Assembly: GCF_004364325.1 (NCBI RefSeq)
Contig: NZ_SOCP01000008.1
Span: 1 to 64,000 of the forward strand
Reading direction: 5' to 3'
Source of the DNA: Actinophytocola oryzae
GTDB lineage: Bacteria; Actinomycetota; Actinomycetes; Mycobacteriales; Pseudonocardiaceae
Length of the DNA: 64,000 nucleotides
How positions within the stretch are numbered: the first letter of the stretch is position 1; each line of letters opens with the position of its first letter. The notes below the pieces were generated by a model. The model was not told where the DNA came from. It saw only the letters and a program-made list of their open reading frames with translations, and did not search any database. Positions 26,108-40,400 of the stretch are shown in pieces. The position numbers and the translations under genes are program-made.

Positions 26108-26773
26108 GTGAACCAGCGCTTGGCAGCACACCGGACAGCACCCGTACCGGTCGCCGTTCATTCGTCCGATCCGCTCAGCAGGGCGGGCATGGCCGACATC
26201 CTCGCGGGCGACCCGCGCCTGCGTCTGCTTGACGGACCCGACGGCGCGACGGCGGCCGAGGTGATCGTCCTCGTCGAACAGACCGTCGGGGACGCGGCCT
26301 TCTTCTGGTTGCGTGACCTACGCCAGAAGGCCCCGCGTGACGCGCCCGTGCGCTGCGTGCTCGTCGCGGACCACTTCCACCCGTCACGCGCGCTGGTCGC
26401 GGTCGGCTGCGGGGTCATGGCCGTGCTGTCGAGGCGAGACCTGCGTGCCGGCCGGCTCGGCGCGGCCGTGGTGTCGGTGAGCCAGGGCGCCGCACACTTC
26501 TCCCCGGCACTGCAGGGAGAGCTGTTGGAGCAGCTCGACCAGCTGCGCCGCGAGGTGTTGGAACCCAACGGGATCACGATGTCGGGCCTCAGCTCCCGTG
26601 AGCGGGACGTCCTGCGGGGACTCGCCGACGGTCTGCTCACCGACGAGATCGCCGAGCAGATGGGTTGCTCGGAGCGCACCGTCAAAACCCTGCTGTACCA
26701 GCTCATGTCGCGGTACAAGCTGAACACGAGATCGCATGCCGTGGCGTACGCGGTGCGCACGGGCGTGGCGTAG
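26108..26773 (+). CDS. LuxR-type transcriptional regulator with degenerate receiver (copy 1)
   Basis: 221 residues. The N-terminal half keeps a response-regulator outline (SSDPLSRAGMADIL, then AEVIVLVEQ), but the usual phospho-acceptor Asp after the central hydrophobic strand is absent, so phosphorylation is unlikely. The C-terminal half is a typical LuxR helix-turn-helix: LSSRERDVLRGLADGLLTDEIAEQMGCSERTVKTLLYQL. It is a clear paralogue of the protein at 44397, and both end HAVAYA(V/M)R(T/A)GV. The GTG start is chosen because the shared element and a GGGAGG lie directly before it. It probably controls neighbouring genes and perhaps the shared element itself. Confidence 0.85.
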   Translation: MNQRLAAHRTAPVPVAVHSSDPLSRAGMADILAGDPRLRLLDGPDGATAAEVIVLVEQTVGDAAFFWLRDLRQKAPRDAPVRCVLVADHFHPSRALVAVGCGVMAVLSRRDLRAGRLGAAVVSVSQGAAHFSPALQGELLEQLDQLRREVLEPNGITMSGLSSRERDVLRGLADGLLTDEIAEQMGCSERTVKTLLYQLMSRYKLNTRSHAVAYAVRTGVA

Positions 26774-26807
26774 CCGCCCAGTCCATTGTGAACGTTACGG
26801 AGGAGTC

Positions 26808-27284
26808 ATGCCCACGAAGCGTCCCGCGACGGTGGCGACCGCGATCGTCCTCGCCGCCGCCTGTGCCGCACTCGTCAACCTCGGCATCGCCACCCTGGCG
26901 CGCGCGCTCGTCTCGGTGCCGAGGTTCGTCCCGCTGACGCCGATCGCCTTCGTGCCGTACACGGTGTTCGGCACGGCCGCCGGCGCGATCGGCTGGGCGG
27001 TGATCCGGCGCGGCGTGGACCGGCCTGCCCGGCTGTTGCGCTGGCTCGTGCCGGTCGTGGTGCTCCTGTCCTTCGTCCCACCGCTCGTGCTGTCCGTCGT
27101 CGCGGACGTCGGCGCCGTGCCGATCGTGGCGCTGATGGCGATGCACCTGGTGGTCGGGACGGTGGCCGTGTCCGTCTACCGGCGAGTGCTCCCCCTGCCT
27201 GCCGGTCCCGCGCCGGTCCCGTCCGCCGAGCCGTCGGCGGTCGTCGGGGCCGTCTCGCTCGGCCGTTCGTCCTCGGAGTCCTAG
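26808..27284 (+). CDS. DUF6069-like four-helix membrane protein (copy 1)
   Basis: 158 residues with four hydrophobic segments (about residues 8-28, 42-65, 80-100 and 106-126) and an Ala/Pro tail. The arrangement fits the actinobacterial DUF6069 membrane family (recognised by eye). A paralogue lies at 61844, sharing TKRP, LVNLGI or VVNLGI, GWA and MHL. The ATG has GGAGG six bases upstream. The stop codon lies inside a CTAG shared with the convergent gene at 27281. Function unknown; its position beside each giant suggests a protective or signalling role in the membrane (inference). Confidence 0.8.
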   Translation: MPTKRPATVATAIVLAAACAALVNLGIATLARALVSVPRFVPLTPIAFVPYTVFGTAAGAIGWAVIRRGVDRPARLLRWLVPVVVLLSFVPPLVLSVVADVGAVPIVALMAMHLVVGTVAVSVYRRVLPLPAGPAPVPSAEPSAVVGAVSLGRSSSES

Positions 27285-28192
27285 CGTTCCACGACCGGGA
27301 CGCCGAACCGGGCCGAGCATGTCTCGGCGACCTCGCGCGGCACCTCGCCCCGGGAGCACACCAGGCGCAGGCTGCTCGTGTCGTGGTGTCCGGTCCCCGC
27401 CTCGCGGACGAGGTCGACGAGCAGCGGCGGGGCGAGGTAGGCGACCGTGATCCGGTGCAGCTCCACCGCGCGCAGCAGGTCGGTCGCGGAGAACCGGTTC
27501 GGCATGGTCACGAGCGTGCTCCCGGCGCGCATCGCCGGGTTCATCACCACGCACATGCCGTAGCTGTCCCAGAACGGGGTCGTGCACAGCACGACGTCGT
27601 GCGCGGTGAGGCCGTGCAGGCGCGCCGTCCTGGTCGCGGTGGTGACGACGGTGTGCTGGGTCAGCAGGCTGTACCCGGACGCCGGGTCGCCGGTGCTCAG
27701 GAGAACCGCGGGCCGTTCGCGAACCAGCGGGGATCCGAAGTGGACGGTGCCGCCCTCGAGCAGCTCGTCCCAGCCGAGGTCACCGCCGTCACCGACCGCG
27801 ACCACGTGCGCGACAGGGGTTTCGGTGAACCGCTGCCGGGTGGACGTCGTCGACAGCGCGACGAGCGCACCGGAGTTCTCCAGCTGGCTTCGCCATTCCG
27901 CCTTCGTGCCATGGGGATCCAGCGGCTGTGCGACGCCGCCGGCGAGCAGCGTGCCGTGGTAGGCCGCCATGAACTCCGCGCCGTTGTCGCCGACCACGGC
28001 TACCGGTTCGCAGGACCGTAACCCGAGGCTCCTCAGCTCGGCGGCCACTCGTTCGGCCGCGCTGCGAAGCTCGTGACAGCGGTAGGTCCGACCGGTCCCG
28101 TGCTCGATCAACCCCACGTTGTCGGCCATTCCGTTGGACCACAGGATATCGGCGACATCGCCGGGTGAGCTGTTGTCGAATACCACCGTCAT
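27281..28192 (-). pseudogene. Truncated AMP-dependent acyl ligase (ANL family)
   Basis: 303 residues aligning to the first part of acyl-CoA synthetases and adenylation enzymes, which are usually above 500 residues. The start (YRCHELRSAAERVAAEL), GDNGAEFMAAYHGTLLAGG and PFWDSYGMCVVMNPAMRAGSTLV are family-like. The A3 phosphate loop is degenerate (LLSTGDPASGYSL, without the usual TTG-x-PK). The protein stops at GVPVVER, exactly where the A5 motif (YG-x-TE) should begin, so A5-A10 including the catalytic Lys are missing. Its stop overlaps the convergent DUF6069 stop in CTAG. It is probably an inactive remnant, though a stand-alone N-terminal fragment cannot be excluded. Confidence 0.75.
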
Positions 28193-28537
28193 CGGGATCC
28201 TGTTCCTCGTTCACACGAATCGTCCACACTGTTCCGTTCATGTTCTCAGGGTGTGGCGCGTGGTTCCCGGTTCGTGCTGACGGTTGTGCCCGCGGGTACC
28301 GCCTCGGCCGCGTTACTGGGCAGATTCCCTTGTATCCGGGGGAGATCCCTCGCGAACACGCGGATACGTATTTCGCTACACCGCTTCCTCGGGCTTGTCA
28401 ATCGACCCGGGTGCGGGCGTCCGGCGCCACGGACAGCTGGGGCAGCTCTTGTCGGCGAGGCTTGATGCCGCCCACCAACCCATCTTACTTTCGAGACGTT
28501 GCCATGGGTAGTTCCCCCGTTGTGGAAGGTAATCGCC
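28193..28537. promoter_or_regulatory. Divergent promoter region with inverted repeat
   Basis: This 345-base gap separates the truncated ligase (minus) from the flavoprotein gene (plus). A perfect 7-base inverted repeat, GTATCCG (28332-28338) and CGGATAC (28361-28367), with 22 bases between, is a candidate operator. A plausible plus-strand promoter is TTGATG (28462) with 18 bases to TACTTT (28486). No gene is seen inside. Confidence 0.5.
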
Positions 28538-30283
28538 GTGGACGCCACGACTGTCGGCAAGCTGCTCGCCGACCCGATCTTCGATCCGCCCCGAGATCTC
28601 CTGCCGCACGAGCGGAACGAGTTGACCTACCGGCAACTCCAGTTCGTCAACCGGAGCCTGGCCCCGTCGACGGCGCTCGTGCTGGGTGACCACCGGCTGC
28701 TGCGCGACCTGCTCGAGCGCACCGCGATGGTGTCACCGAGCCTGTTCATGGCCTTCTTCCTCCACCACTGCATGGCAATCGGTGCGGTCGCCGACTACGG
28801 CGGCGACGTCGACGGCGCGGACCTGCCCGATCCCGACGGCATGGTCGGCGCCATCCTCATGACCGAGCTGGGCTACGGCAGCAGCAGCGCGAGGATCCTC
28901 ACCGAGGCGCACTACGACCGCACGACCGACGAGTTCGTGTTGCGCACGCCGAGTCCCGAGGCGACCAAGTTCCCGTCGAACGTCGCCGTCGACGGCATCG
29001 CCCGGTGGGGCGTGGTCAGCGCCAGGCTGGTGGTCGACGGTGTGGACCACGGGGTGTTCCTCTTTCGGCTTCCCTTGCGGGACAACGACAAGCTCTGTCC
29101 CGGCGTGAGCATCAGGCCGATCCCCGCCTTCCCGCAGGTGCCGTTGGACTACGGCAGCACGAGCTTCACCGACGTTCGGGTGCCGCGCGCCGGTTGGCTC
29201 GCCGACGGCGCGACGGTCACGAGCGCCGGCGTGTTCACCGATCCTCTCGGCGGAGCCGGGGAACGCACCAGGCGATCCGTTGGGGTGTCCCGGTTCGCGC
29301 ACGGCTCGAACTGTCTCGGTCTCGCCGCTGCCGCACGTGCGAGCCTCGCGACAGCCGCGCCCTACGTGCACCGGCGGTTCGCCAACGACCGGGACGGCGA
29401 TCGCAGACCGCTGGCCGCGCACCGCAACGTGCGGACGCTCCTCACCCGTGCGATGGCGGACACGTTCGCCGCCACCGCGGTCGCCCGCCGGGTCGGCGAG
29501 CTGACGTTGCGGGTGCCGGCCGCGCACGGCGGGACGCGGGGCCTGTCGGACGGTGAGTTCAGGACGTGCGCGCTCGGGAAGGTCGCGGTGAGCCGCCTCG
29601 CCGAGCGCGGCATCACCGGGGCCCAGCGCTGCTGTGGCGTGGCCGGGTTCATCGCGCCGAACCGCTTGTGGGAGTTCCACGAGTTCGCCGTCACGTTCCA
29701 CAACGCGGGCGGCGACAACCAGATGTACCTGCTCAACGCGGCACCGGCCATGGTGGACGGCGTCGAGTACGAACCGCCGGTCGCCGAGGTGGGGCTGCCG
29801 TCCGCCCCGGAAAGCTGTGTCGCGCTGCTCCGCCGGCGTGAACACGACCTCCACGCCGAACTCGTGGCCGCCCGCGACGCCGCCGTGGCAGGTGGTCACG
29901 ACACCTTCACGATCTGGGACGAGTTGGCGGACCTCACCCAGGAATTCGTCGAGGCACACCTCGCCAGGACGACGGCGGAACACCTGCGCGCCGACGCCGT
30001 CGCCGAGGACGACCCGGCCGCGCGGCGAATGCTGCTCCTGCTGTGCGAGCTGTTCGCCATGACCGAGGTGCGGAGCCAGGCCGGCTGGTACCTGGCCACC
30101 GAGGTCGTCACCGCGTCATGGCTGACCTCCCTCGACGTCATCACCAGGACGATCGACGACCAGCTCATGTCCGAAATGGACACCCTGGTGGAGATGCTCG
30201 ACGTCCCCACCGAGATCCTCCGCTCGCCGATCGTCGAGGAACGCTTCGCCGACGACCTCGTGCCGCCGCCCGTCAACGCGTGA
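28538..30283 (+). CDS. Acyl-CoA oxidase/dehydrogenase-fold flavoprotein lacking the usual catalytic Glu
   Basis: 581 residues, about acyl-CoA oxidase length. The FAD/substrate segment MTELGYGSSSARILTEAHYD and the following beta domain (TFTDVRVPRAGWL-like) match the family. At the position of the catalytic Glu (EGDN in active oxidases) the protein has GGDN (residue 391, base 29708). Relatives of this fold that lost the base act as flavin monooxygenases, so hydroxylation rather than desaturation is possible (inference). The GTG at 28538 is chosen because GGAAGG lies eight bases upstream; the earlier TTG at 28499 has none. It is the first gene of the run into the methyltransferase and PKS, 16 bases before the next gene. 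Confidence 0.75.
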   Translation: MDATTVGKLLADPIFDPPRDLLPHERNELTYRQLQFVNRSLAPSTALVLGDHRLLRDLLERTAMVSPSLFMAFFLHHCMAIGAVADYGGDVDGADLPDPDGMVGAILMTELGYGSSSARILTEAHYDRTTDEFVLRTPSPEATKFPSNVAVDGIARWGVVSARLVVDGVDHGVFLFRLPLRDNDKLCPGVSIRPIPAFPQVPLDYGSTSFTDVRVPRAGWLADGATVTSAGVFTDPLGGAGERTRRSVGVSRFAHGSNCLGLAAAARASLATAAPYVHRRFANDRDGDRRPLAAHRNVRTLLTRAMADTFAATAVARRVGELTLRVPAAHGGTRGLSDGEFRTCALGKVAVSRLAERGITGAQRCCGVAGFIAPNRLWEFHEFAVTFHNAGGDNQMYLLNAAPAMVDGVEYEPPVAEVGLPSAPESCVALLRRREHDLHAELVAARDAAVAGGHDTFTIWDELADLTQEFVEAHLARTTAEHLRADAVAEDDPAARRMLLLLCELFAMTEVRSQAGWYLATEVVTASWLTSLDVITRTIDDQLMSEMDTLVEMLDVPTEILRSPIVEERFADDLVPPPVNA

Positions 30284-30299
30284 GCCCACGGAGACAACG

Positions 30300-31946
30300 A
30301 TGATCGACACACCGGACCTGGTACGGCTGACCACGATGCTGGCCAGGATCGACGAGCTGGACACGACAGGCGCCCTGGCGGCCTTCGGCATGGAGGAGAC
30401 GGCGGAGGAGCTGGCCGGTCTCGCCACCCTCCACCACATCGGGCTCGTCGTGTTCCCGGACTGGGAGAGCGAGGTCGTCGAGTTCCTGAAGCTCTGCGGT
30501 CTGGCCGTCGCGGAGCCGGTGCCGAGCACCGTGGTGGCGGCGAGGCTCGCGGAGCGGTACGGCCAGCCACCGGCGAACCTGCCGGTGTCGATCGTGATCG
30601 GCGGACTGGGAAACCACGCCGACCGTGCGGTGGAGGTGTTCGTCCTTCCCGGGCTCCAGAACCGGGCGGACGGCGACGGGATCGCGGCGAGGGAGCGGCG
30701 GGGCGGGTTCGAGACGCACGTCGCCTTCGAGGTCCGGCCGGAGTGCCTGGACGTCGCCAGGAAGCTGGTCTGCCACCGGACCGGCCTCGTGGCCGACGGC
30801 GGCGGCCACAACCCGTTCGAGCAGGCCGGTGACGGCGGCCGGTCCGTGTTCTACTTCGCCGCGCAGGACGGCACGGGGAACCGGCGGGAGCACGGGTTCC
30901 ACCGGCTCGAACTGTTCTGCGCAGGGCACCACGAGAAGGCCCTGCGTGAGCACGCCGCAGCGGCGGTCACCGCCGAACCGGAGATCCGCCTGCTGGAACT
31001 CGTCACGGGTCACGTCACGACGAAGGCGTTGTCGGTGACGGCCGAGCTGGGCCTCGCCGACGCGCTGGCCACCGGTCCGCTGACCGGGGAGCAGGCGGCC
31101 GGCGCGGTCGGCGGTGACCCGTCCTCGGTGACCCGGCTGCTGCGTTACCTCGCGGGGCTCGGCGTCGTCACCGTCGTCGGTGACCACTACGTCAGTACCC
31201 CGGTGCTCGAACTGTTGCGCCGCGACAACGCCTTCGCCGATCTGGCGATCGTCTACGGCGGCGAGTTCCTCACCGCGTGGGAACAGCTCGGACACGCGGT
31301 CCGGACGGGGAGGAGCGCCTTCGGCCACGTGTTCGGCCAGGAGCACTTCGAGTACTTCGCGGACAACCCGGAGCTGAGTGAACGGTTCAACCGGACGATG
31401 ACGGCGTCCACGCGGGCGCTGGTCGCCCGTCTCGGCGGCGCCTACGACTTCTCCTCGGCGCGCCGTGTCGTCGACGTCGGCGGCGGTGACGGCACACTGC
31501 TCCACGCCATCCTGGACCGGGCGCCGGCCGCGACCGGGATCCTGTTCGACCGGAAGCACGTGATCACCGGCGAGTCGGTCACCGCGACCGACCGGGTGGA
31601 GCTGGTCGAGGGGGACTTCTTCGACGCGGTGCCCGCAGGCGGTGATCTCTACGTCCTCAGCCGCATCCTGCACGACTGGGACGACGACCGGTGCGAACGG
31701 CTGCTCGCCTGTTGCCGGGCGGCGATGGCGCCCGGCACGACCCTGCTCGCGATCGAGCGGGTTCTGCCGGACGAGCCGGTGCCTTCTCCCGCCCTGACCT
31801 GGGACCTGCAGATGCTCGCGATCACCGGCGGGCGCGAACGGACCCACGCCGAGTACACGCGACTGTTGGCCGGCAACGGCTTCGTGCTCGAGAACGTCAC
31901 GCCGGTCTGGCACGGCATGTCACTGCTCGCCGCGCGGGCCTTGTAG
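30300..31946 (+). CDS. VOC-domain / SAM-dependent O-methyltransferase fusion
   Basis: 548 residues. Residues 1-215 look like a vicinal-oxygen-chelate (glyoxalase/dioxygenase) unit: LHHIGLVVFPDW, ETHVAFEV and HRLELFCAGHH supply His/Glu residues at metal-ligand-like places. Residues 225-548 are a plant-type (acetylserotonin-like) O-methyltransferase: a helical dimerisation domain, the SAM loop VVDVGGGDGTLL, LVEGDFFD, and LSRILHDWDDD carrying the catalytic-His region. The ATG at 30300 follows GGAGA. It sits between the flavoprotein and the PKS, so it probably methylates a hydroxyl on the polyketide or its starter. The role of the N-terminal part is unknown. Confidence 0.75.
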   Translation: MIDTPDLVRLTTMLARIDELDTTGALAAFGMEETAEELAGLATLHHIGLVVFPDWESEVVEFLKLCGLAVAEPVPSTVVAARLAERYGQPPANLPVSIVIGGLGNHADRAVEVFVLPGLQNRADGDGIAARERRGGFETHVAFEVRPECLDVARKLVCHRTGLVADGGGHNPFEQAGDGGRSVFYFAAQDGTGNRREHGFHRLELFCAGHHEKALREHAAAAVTAEPEIRLLELVTGHVTTKALSVTAELGLADALATGPLTGEQAAGAVGGDPSSVTRLLRYLAGLGVVTVVGDHYVSTPVLELLRRDNAFADLAIVYGGEFLTAWEQLGHAVRTGRSAFGHVFGQEHFEYFADNPELSERFNRTMTASTRALVARLGGAYDFSSARRVVDVGGGDGTLLHAILDRAPAATGILFDRKHVITGESVTATDRVELVEGDFFDAVPAGGDLYVLSRILHDWDDDRCERLLACCRAAMAPGTTLLAIERVLPDEPVPSPALTWDLQMLAITGGRERTHAEYTRLLAGNGFVLENVTPVWHGMSLLAARAL

Positions 31947-31961
31947 GAACGGAGGTGCGTG

Positions 31962-37463
<5,502 letters not shown>

Positions 37464-37641
37464 CCAAGATCGCAGTAACTTTGCGGCGCGGTCTGTCAGA
37501 ATGATCGAACGTTGTATACGATCGGTGCCGGTCGCTCCACTCGCAGTCCACAGAGGACTTCGCACGAACACGGAAACCCGATGACAGGCTGATTCGGCAC
37601 ACACCTCCTTCTGCGTTCGCCCTGAGGTTCACGGAGGAACC
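37464..37641 (+). promoter_or_regulatory. Promoter region of the glycosyltransferase operon
   Basis: CTGTCA (37493) and TATACG (37515), separated by 16 bases, look like a housekeeping promoter. An imperfect inverted repeat, GATCG and CGATC, flanks GTATAC (about 37503-37523) and overlaps the -10-like box, so it may be an operator. Translation starts at ATG 37642 after GGAGGA. Confidence 0.5.
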
Positions 37642-38946
37642 ATGTGTGCTCAACCACGTGTGCTGTTCGTTCCCGGCGCCGCCGCCTGGGGTCCCTACAA
37701 CGCGTTGCGGGCGATGGCCGAGGTCATCCGCGCCCGCAACTTGCAGTGCGTGTTCGCGGTCGATGAGAGCTTCCTCGGTGTCGCCGCAGGACACGGGTTC
37801 GGTGAGGTGGTCTACGAGGCGTCGCCCCCACCCGTCGATCCGGCCGAGTCGGGTACGGCCTTCTGGGCGCAGTGGGTTCGGCGCAATGCGGTGCACTTCC
37901 GCGGCTCGACGACCGAACAGCTGACCACCGTCATCCATCCACAGTGGACTGAGCTGGTCGGGTCCGCGAGGCACGCCCATCCTCGGTTACGCCAGATCAT
38001 CGAGGAGGTCAGACCAGAGCTGATCGTCGTCGACAACGTCGGCGCCGACCCGTCCGTGCAGGCCTCCGGCATCCCGTGGGTGCGGTCGATCTCGGCGAAC
38101 CCGCTCGAACTGGCCGACCCCGACCTGCCGCCGCCCTTCTCCGGCTACTCCCTGCACGACCGCACGGGCTGGGCCGAGTTCCACGCCGAGTACGCGCGGC
38201 TCCACACCGGGCTGCACGCGGAGTTCAACGACTTCTGCGTCGCACAGGGCGCACCACCCCTGGAGCCACTGCGGTTCTCCTACACCTCGCCGTGGCTCAA
38301 CCTCTACACCTACCCCGAGGCACTGGACTACCCGCGTCCGCCCGGGTTCCACGAGCGCTGGCACCGGCTCGACACGGTCGTCCGGACCGGCGAGCGGCCG
38401 TTCCACGTCGACGACCACCTGCCGGGGACCGGCCCGGTGATCTACCTGTCGCTCGGCAGCATGGGCTCGCTCGACACCCGGCTGCTCCAGCACCTGGTCG
38501 ACGTCGTCGCGAGGACCGGCCACCGCACCATCGTGTCGATGGGACCGTGCCACGACGAGGTGCGGCTCGGCCCGGCCATGTACGGCGAGCCCTTCCTACC
38601 GCAGCCGAACGTGCTCCCGGAGTGCGACCTCATCATCACCCACGGCGGGAGCAACACCCTCAACGAGGCCGTCGCCGCAGGCCTGCCGATGATCGTGCTG
38701 CCGCTGTTCTGGGACCAGTACGACAACGCGCAACGCGTCGCCGACCTCGGACTCGGGGTGCGGATGGACACCTACGGCTTCGATCCGGACGCCATGGTCG
38801 CCGAGATAGAGCGGTTGCTGGCCGAGAAGGGCCTGCGGCGGCGGCTCACCGCGACGGCCGAGTCCATCCGGCACGATCCCGGTGCCCTCGCGGGTGGCAC
38901 CCGGATCGCCGATCTCGCGGAGTCCCTCGTCAGCGCGGCGATCTGA
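37642..38946 (+). CDS. Glycosyltransferase, GT1 (UGT/MGT-like) family
   Basis: 434 residues with the two-domain GT-B layout. The N-terminal VLFVPGAAAWGPYNALRAMAEV is the acceptor-side glycine turn. VIYLSLGSMGS starts the C-terminal domain. The donor motif ITHGGSNTLNEAVAAGLP with PLFWDQYDNAQRV (about residues 332-365) matches antibiotic and macrolide-type nucleotide-sugar transferases. No deoxysugar biosynthesis genes are in the window, so the donor is probably a common UDP- or dTDP-sugar (inference). It sits 178 bases after the PKS with its own promoter-like region, and leads the run to the cyclase. It probably decorates the polyketide for resistance or activity. Confidence 0.85.
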   Translation: MCAQPRVLFVPGAAAWGPYNALRAMAEVIRARNLQCVFAVDESFLGVAAGHGFGEVVYEASPPPVDPAESGTAFWAQWVRRNAVHFRGSTTEQLTTVIHPQWTELVGSARHAHPRLRQIIEEVRPELIVVDNVGADPSVQASGIPWVRSISANPLELADPDLPPPFSGYSLHDRTGWAEFHAEYARLHTGLHAEFNDFCVAQGAPPLEPLRFSYTSPWLNLYTYPEALDYPRPPGFHERWHRLDTVVRTGERPFHVDDHLPGTGPVIYLSLGSMGSLDTRLLQHLVDVVARTGHRTIVSMGPCHDEVRLGPAMYGEPFLPQPNVLPECDLIITHGGSNTLNEAVAAGLPMIVLPLFWDQYDNAQRVADLGLGVRMDTYGFDPDAMVAEIERLLAEKGLRRRLTATAESIRHDPGALAGGTRIADLAESLVSAAI

Positions 38947-38951
38947 CTGCC

Positions 38952-40400
38952 GTGGACAGCCAGACAAACCCTTGCGCTGCCGCGCGCCAAGGGATTCCGA
39001 CGCGCCTTCGTCGTGCCTACGGACCGGTGCTCGCGATCCCGGCCGTGCCCCGGCTCATCGGCGGGGTCCTGCTCACCGGTGCCGAGATGGGGCTCGTGCC
39101 GGTCGGCGTCGTGCTGGTGGTGAGTGGTCACTTCGACTCCTACGCCAGGTCCGGGCTGATCCTCGCCGCGTTCGGGATCGGCTGCGCCACCTGGCCTTTC
39201 GTGCAGGCACGGCTGTTCCGGGCCTACGGCGCCCGCCGGTGCGCGATCCCCCTCGCCGTTGTGGCGGCAGCCGCGCTGACCACGGTGCTCCTGACGTGTA
39301 CCGCGGCGTCGGCCGTGCCGGCCGTCGTGGCGGCCGCGGTCGGCGGCGCCAGCCGGCCCATGCTGGCCGTCGCGCTGCGCGACGCGTGGATCGGCCTCGT
39401 CGGCCGCGACGAGGCCCGGCTGCGTGCCGCGATAGCGCTGGACGCGAGCGTGTACGAGGTGCTCTACCTCGTCGGCGCCTCGGCGAGCGCCGCGGTGCTC
39501 CTGATGGCACCGCCGAGGATGACGCTCGTGGTCGCGATCGTGGCGATGCTCGCCGGCGCGGTGCTGTTCGTGTCCGCGGGCCCACTGCCGGAACCCGCCA
39601 CCGAGGCGGCCACCGAAGCGGCGCCCCAGACCGAGGCCGCTCGGCCGAGCCTGTTCTGGCTGGTGATCGGGTGGGCGCCGTTCGGGATGATCTACGGGAC
39701 GTTCGAGGTGGTGTCCCCGGCGTTCGACCCCGCGCGGCGGCCCGTGATGGTGGGCATGCTGCTCGCGCTCGTCGCCGTCGGCAGCACGCTCGGTGCCCTC
39801 GGCTACGGCATCCGCGCGCGGTTCGGCGAGGTGGGAGGGGTTGCGCCCCTGACACTCGGCGCGGCGGGCGGTTTCCTCGTGCTCGCCTGCCTGCCGGGTG
39901 GCCTCGCCACCGCCGCGGTGGCCGCGATCCCGCTCGGGGTGATGTGCGCTCCGTTCGCGATCGAGACGACCAGGGCCATCCTCGCCTCCGGCGCGGCGAG
40001 CGCGGCGACGCCGCTGCTCTGGTCGGTGACCCTCATGGTGCTCGGCAATGCCGTCGGGAGCGCGCTCACCGGCGCGGTCATGGACTGGCTGGGTTGGCGG
40101 ACCGCGGCGATGGCGGTGGCGTCGGTCGTGACGCTCACCGCCACCGTGCTGTTCCTGACCCGGCCGAGACTCAGTGGAGAAAGGCGGGCGGATGAGCCGG
40201 TCGAGCGACTCGGGACCCCTTCGGCTGGCGGTGGCGCAGCTGAACCTGGTGGTCGGGGACCTGACGGGCAACGTCGGCAGGCTGCGCGAGTGGACGGACC
40301 GGGCCAGGGACGAGGGGGCGGAGCTGGTGCTCACGCCGGAGCTGTCAATCTGCGGGTACCCGCCGGAGGACCTGCTGACCAAGACGCACTTCCTGCGTGA
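38952..40400 (+). CDS. Major facilitator superfamily exporter
   Basis: 482 residues with 11-12 hydrophobic segments between about residues 25 and 405 and the loop QARLFRAYGARR typical of MFS loop 2-3. Start GTG 38952 lies five bases after the glycosyltransferase stop and is probably translationally coupled; a longer in-frame upstream opening lies inside the glycosyltransferase and was rejected. Membrane-like sequence ends near 40170, after which the frame continues 75 low-complexity Gly/Ala/Arg codons inside the nadE-like gene, giving a 209-base overlap. The tail is probably a by-product of a lost stop codon. It likely exports the glycosylated product. Confidence 0.8.
   Translation: MDSQTNPCAAARQGIPTRLRRAYGPVLAIPAVPRLIGGVLLTGAEMGLVPVGVVLVVSGHFDSYARSGLILAAFGIGCATWPFVQARLFRAYGARRCAIPLAVVAAAALTTVLLTCTAASAVPAVVAAAVGGASRPMLAVALRDAWIGLVGRDEARLRAAIALDASVYEVLYLVGASASAAVLLMAPPRMTLVVAIVAMLAGAVLFVSAGPLPEPATEAATEAAPQTEAARPSLFWLVIGWAPFGMIYGTFEVVSPAFDPARRPVMVGMLLALVAVGSTLGALGYGIRARFGEVGGVAPLTLGAAGGFLVLACLPGGLATAAVAAIPLGVMCAPFAIETTRAILASGAASAATPLLWSVTLMVLGNAVGSALTGAVMDWLGWRTAAMAVASVVTLTATVLFLTRPRLSGERRADEPVERLGTPSAGGGAAEPGGRGPDGQRRQAARVDGPGQGRGGGAGAHAGAVNLRVPAGGPADQDALPA

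Noticed and set aside
38076..38951. Upstream in-frame extension of the MFS gene
   Set aside because: It lies inside the glycosyltransferase in another frame; GTG 38952 right after that gene's stop is the sensible start.
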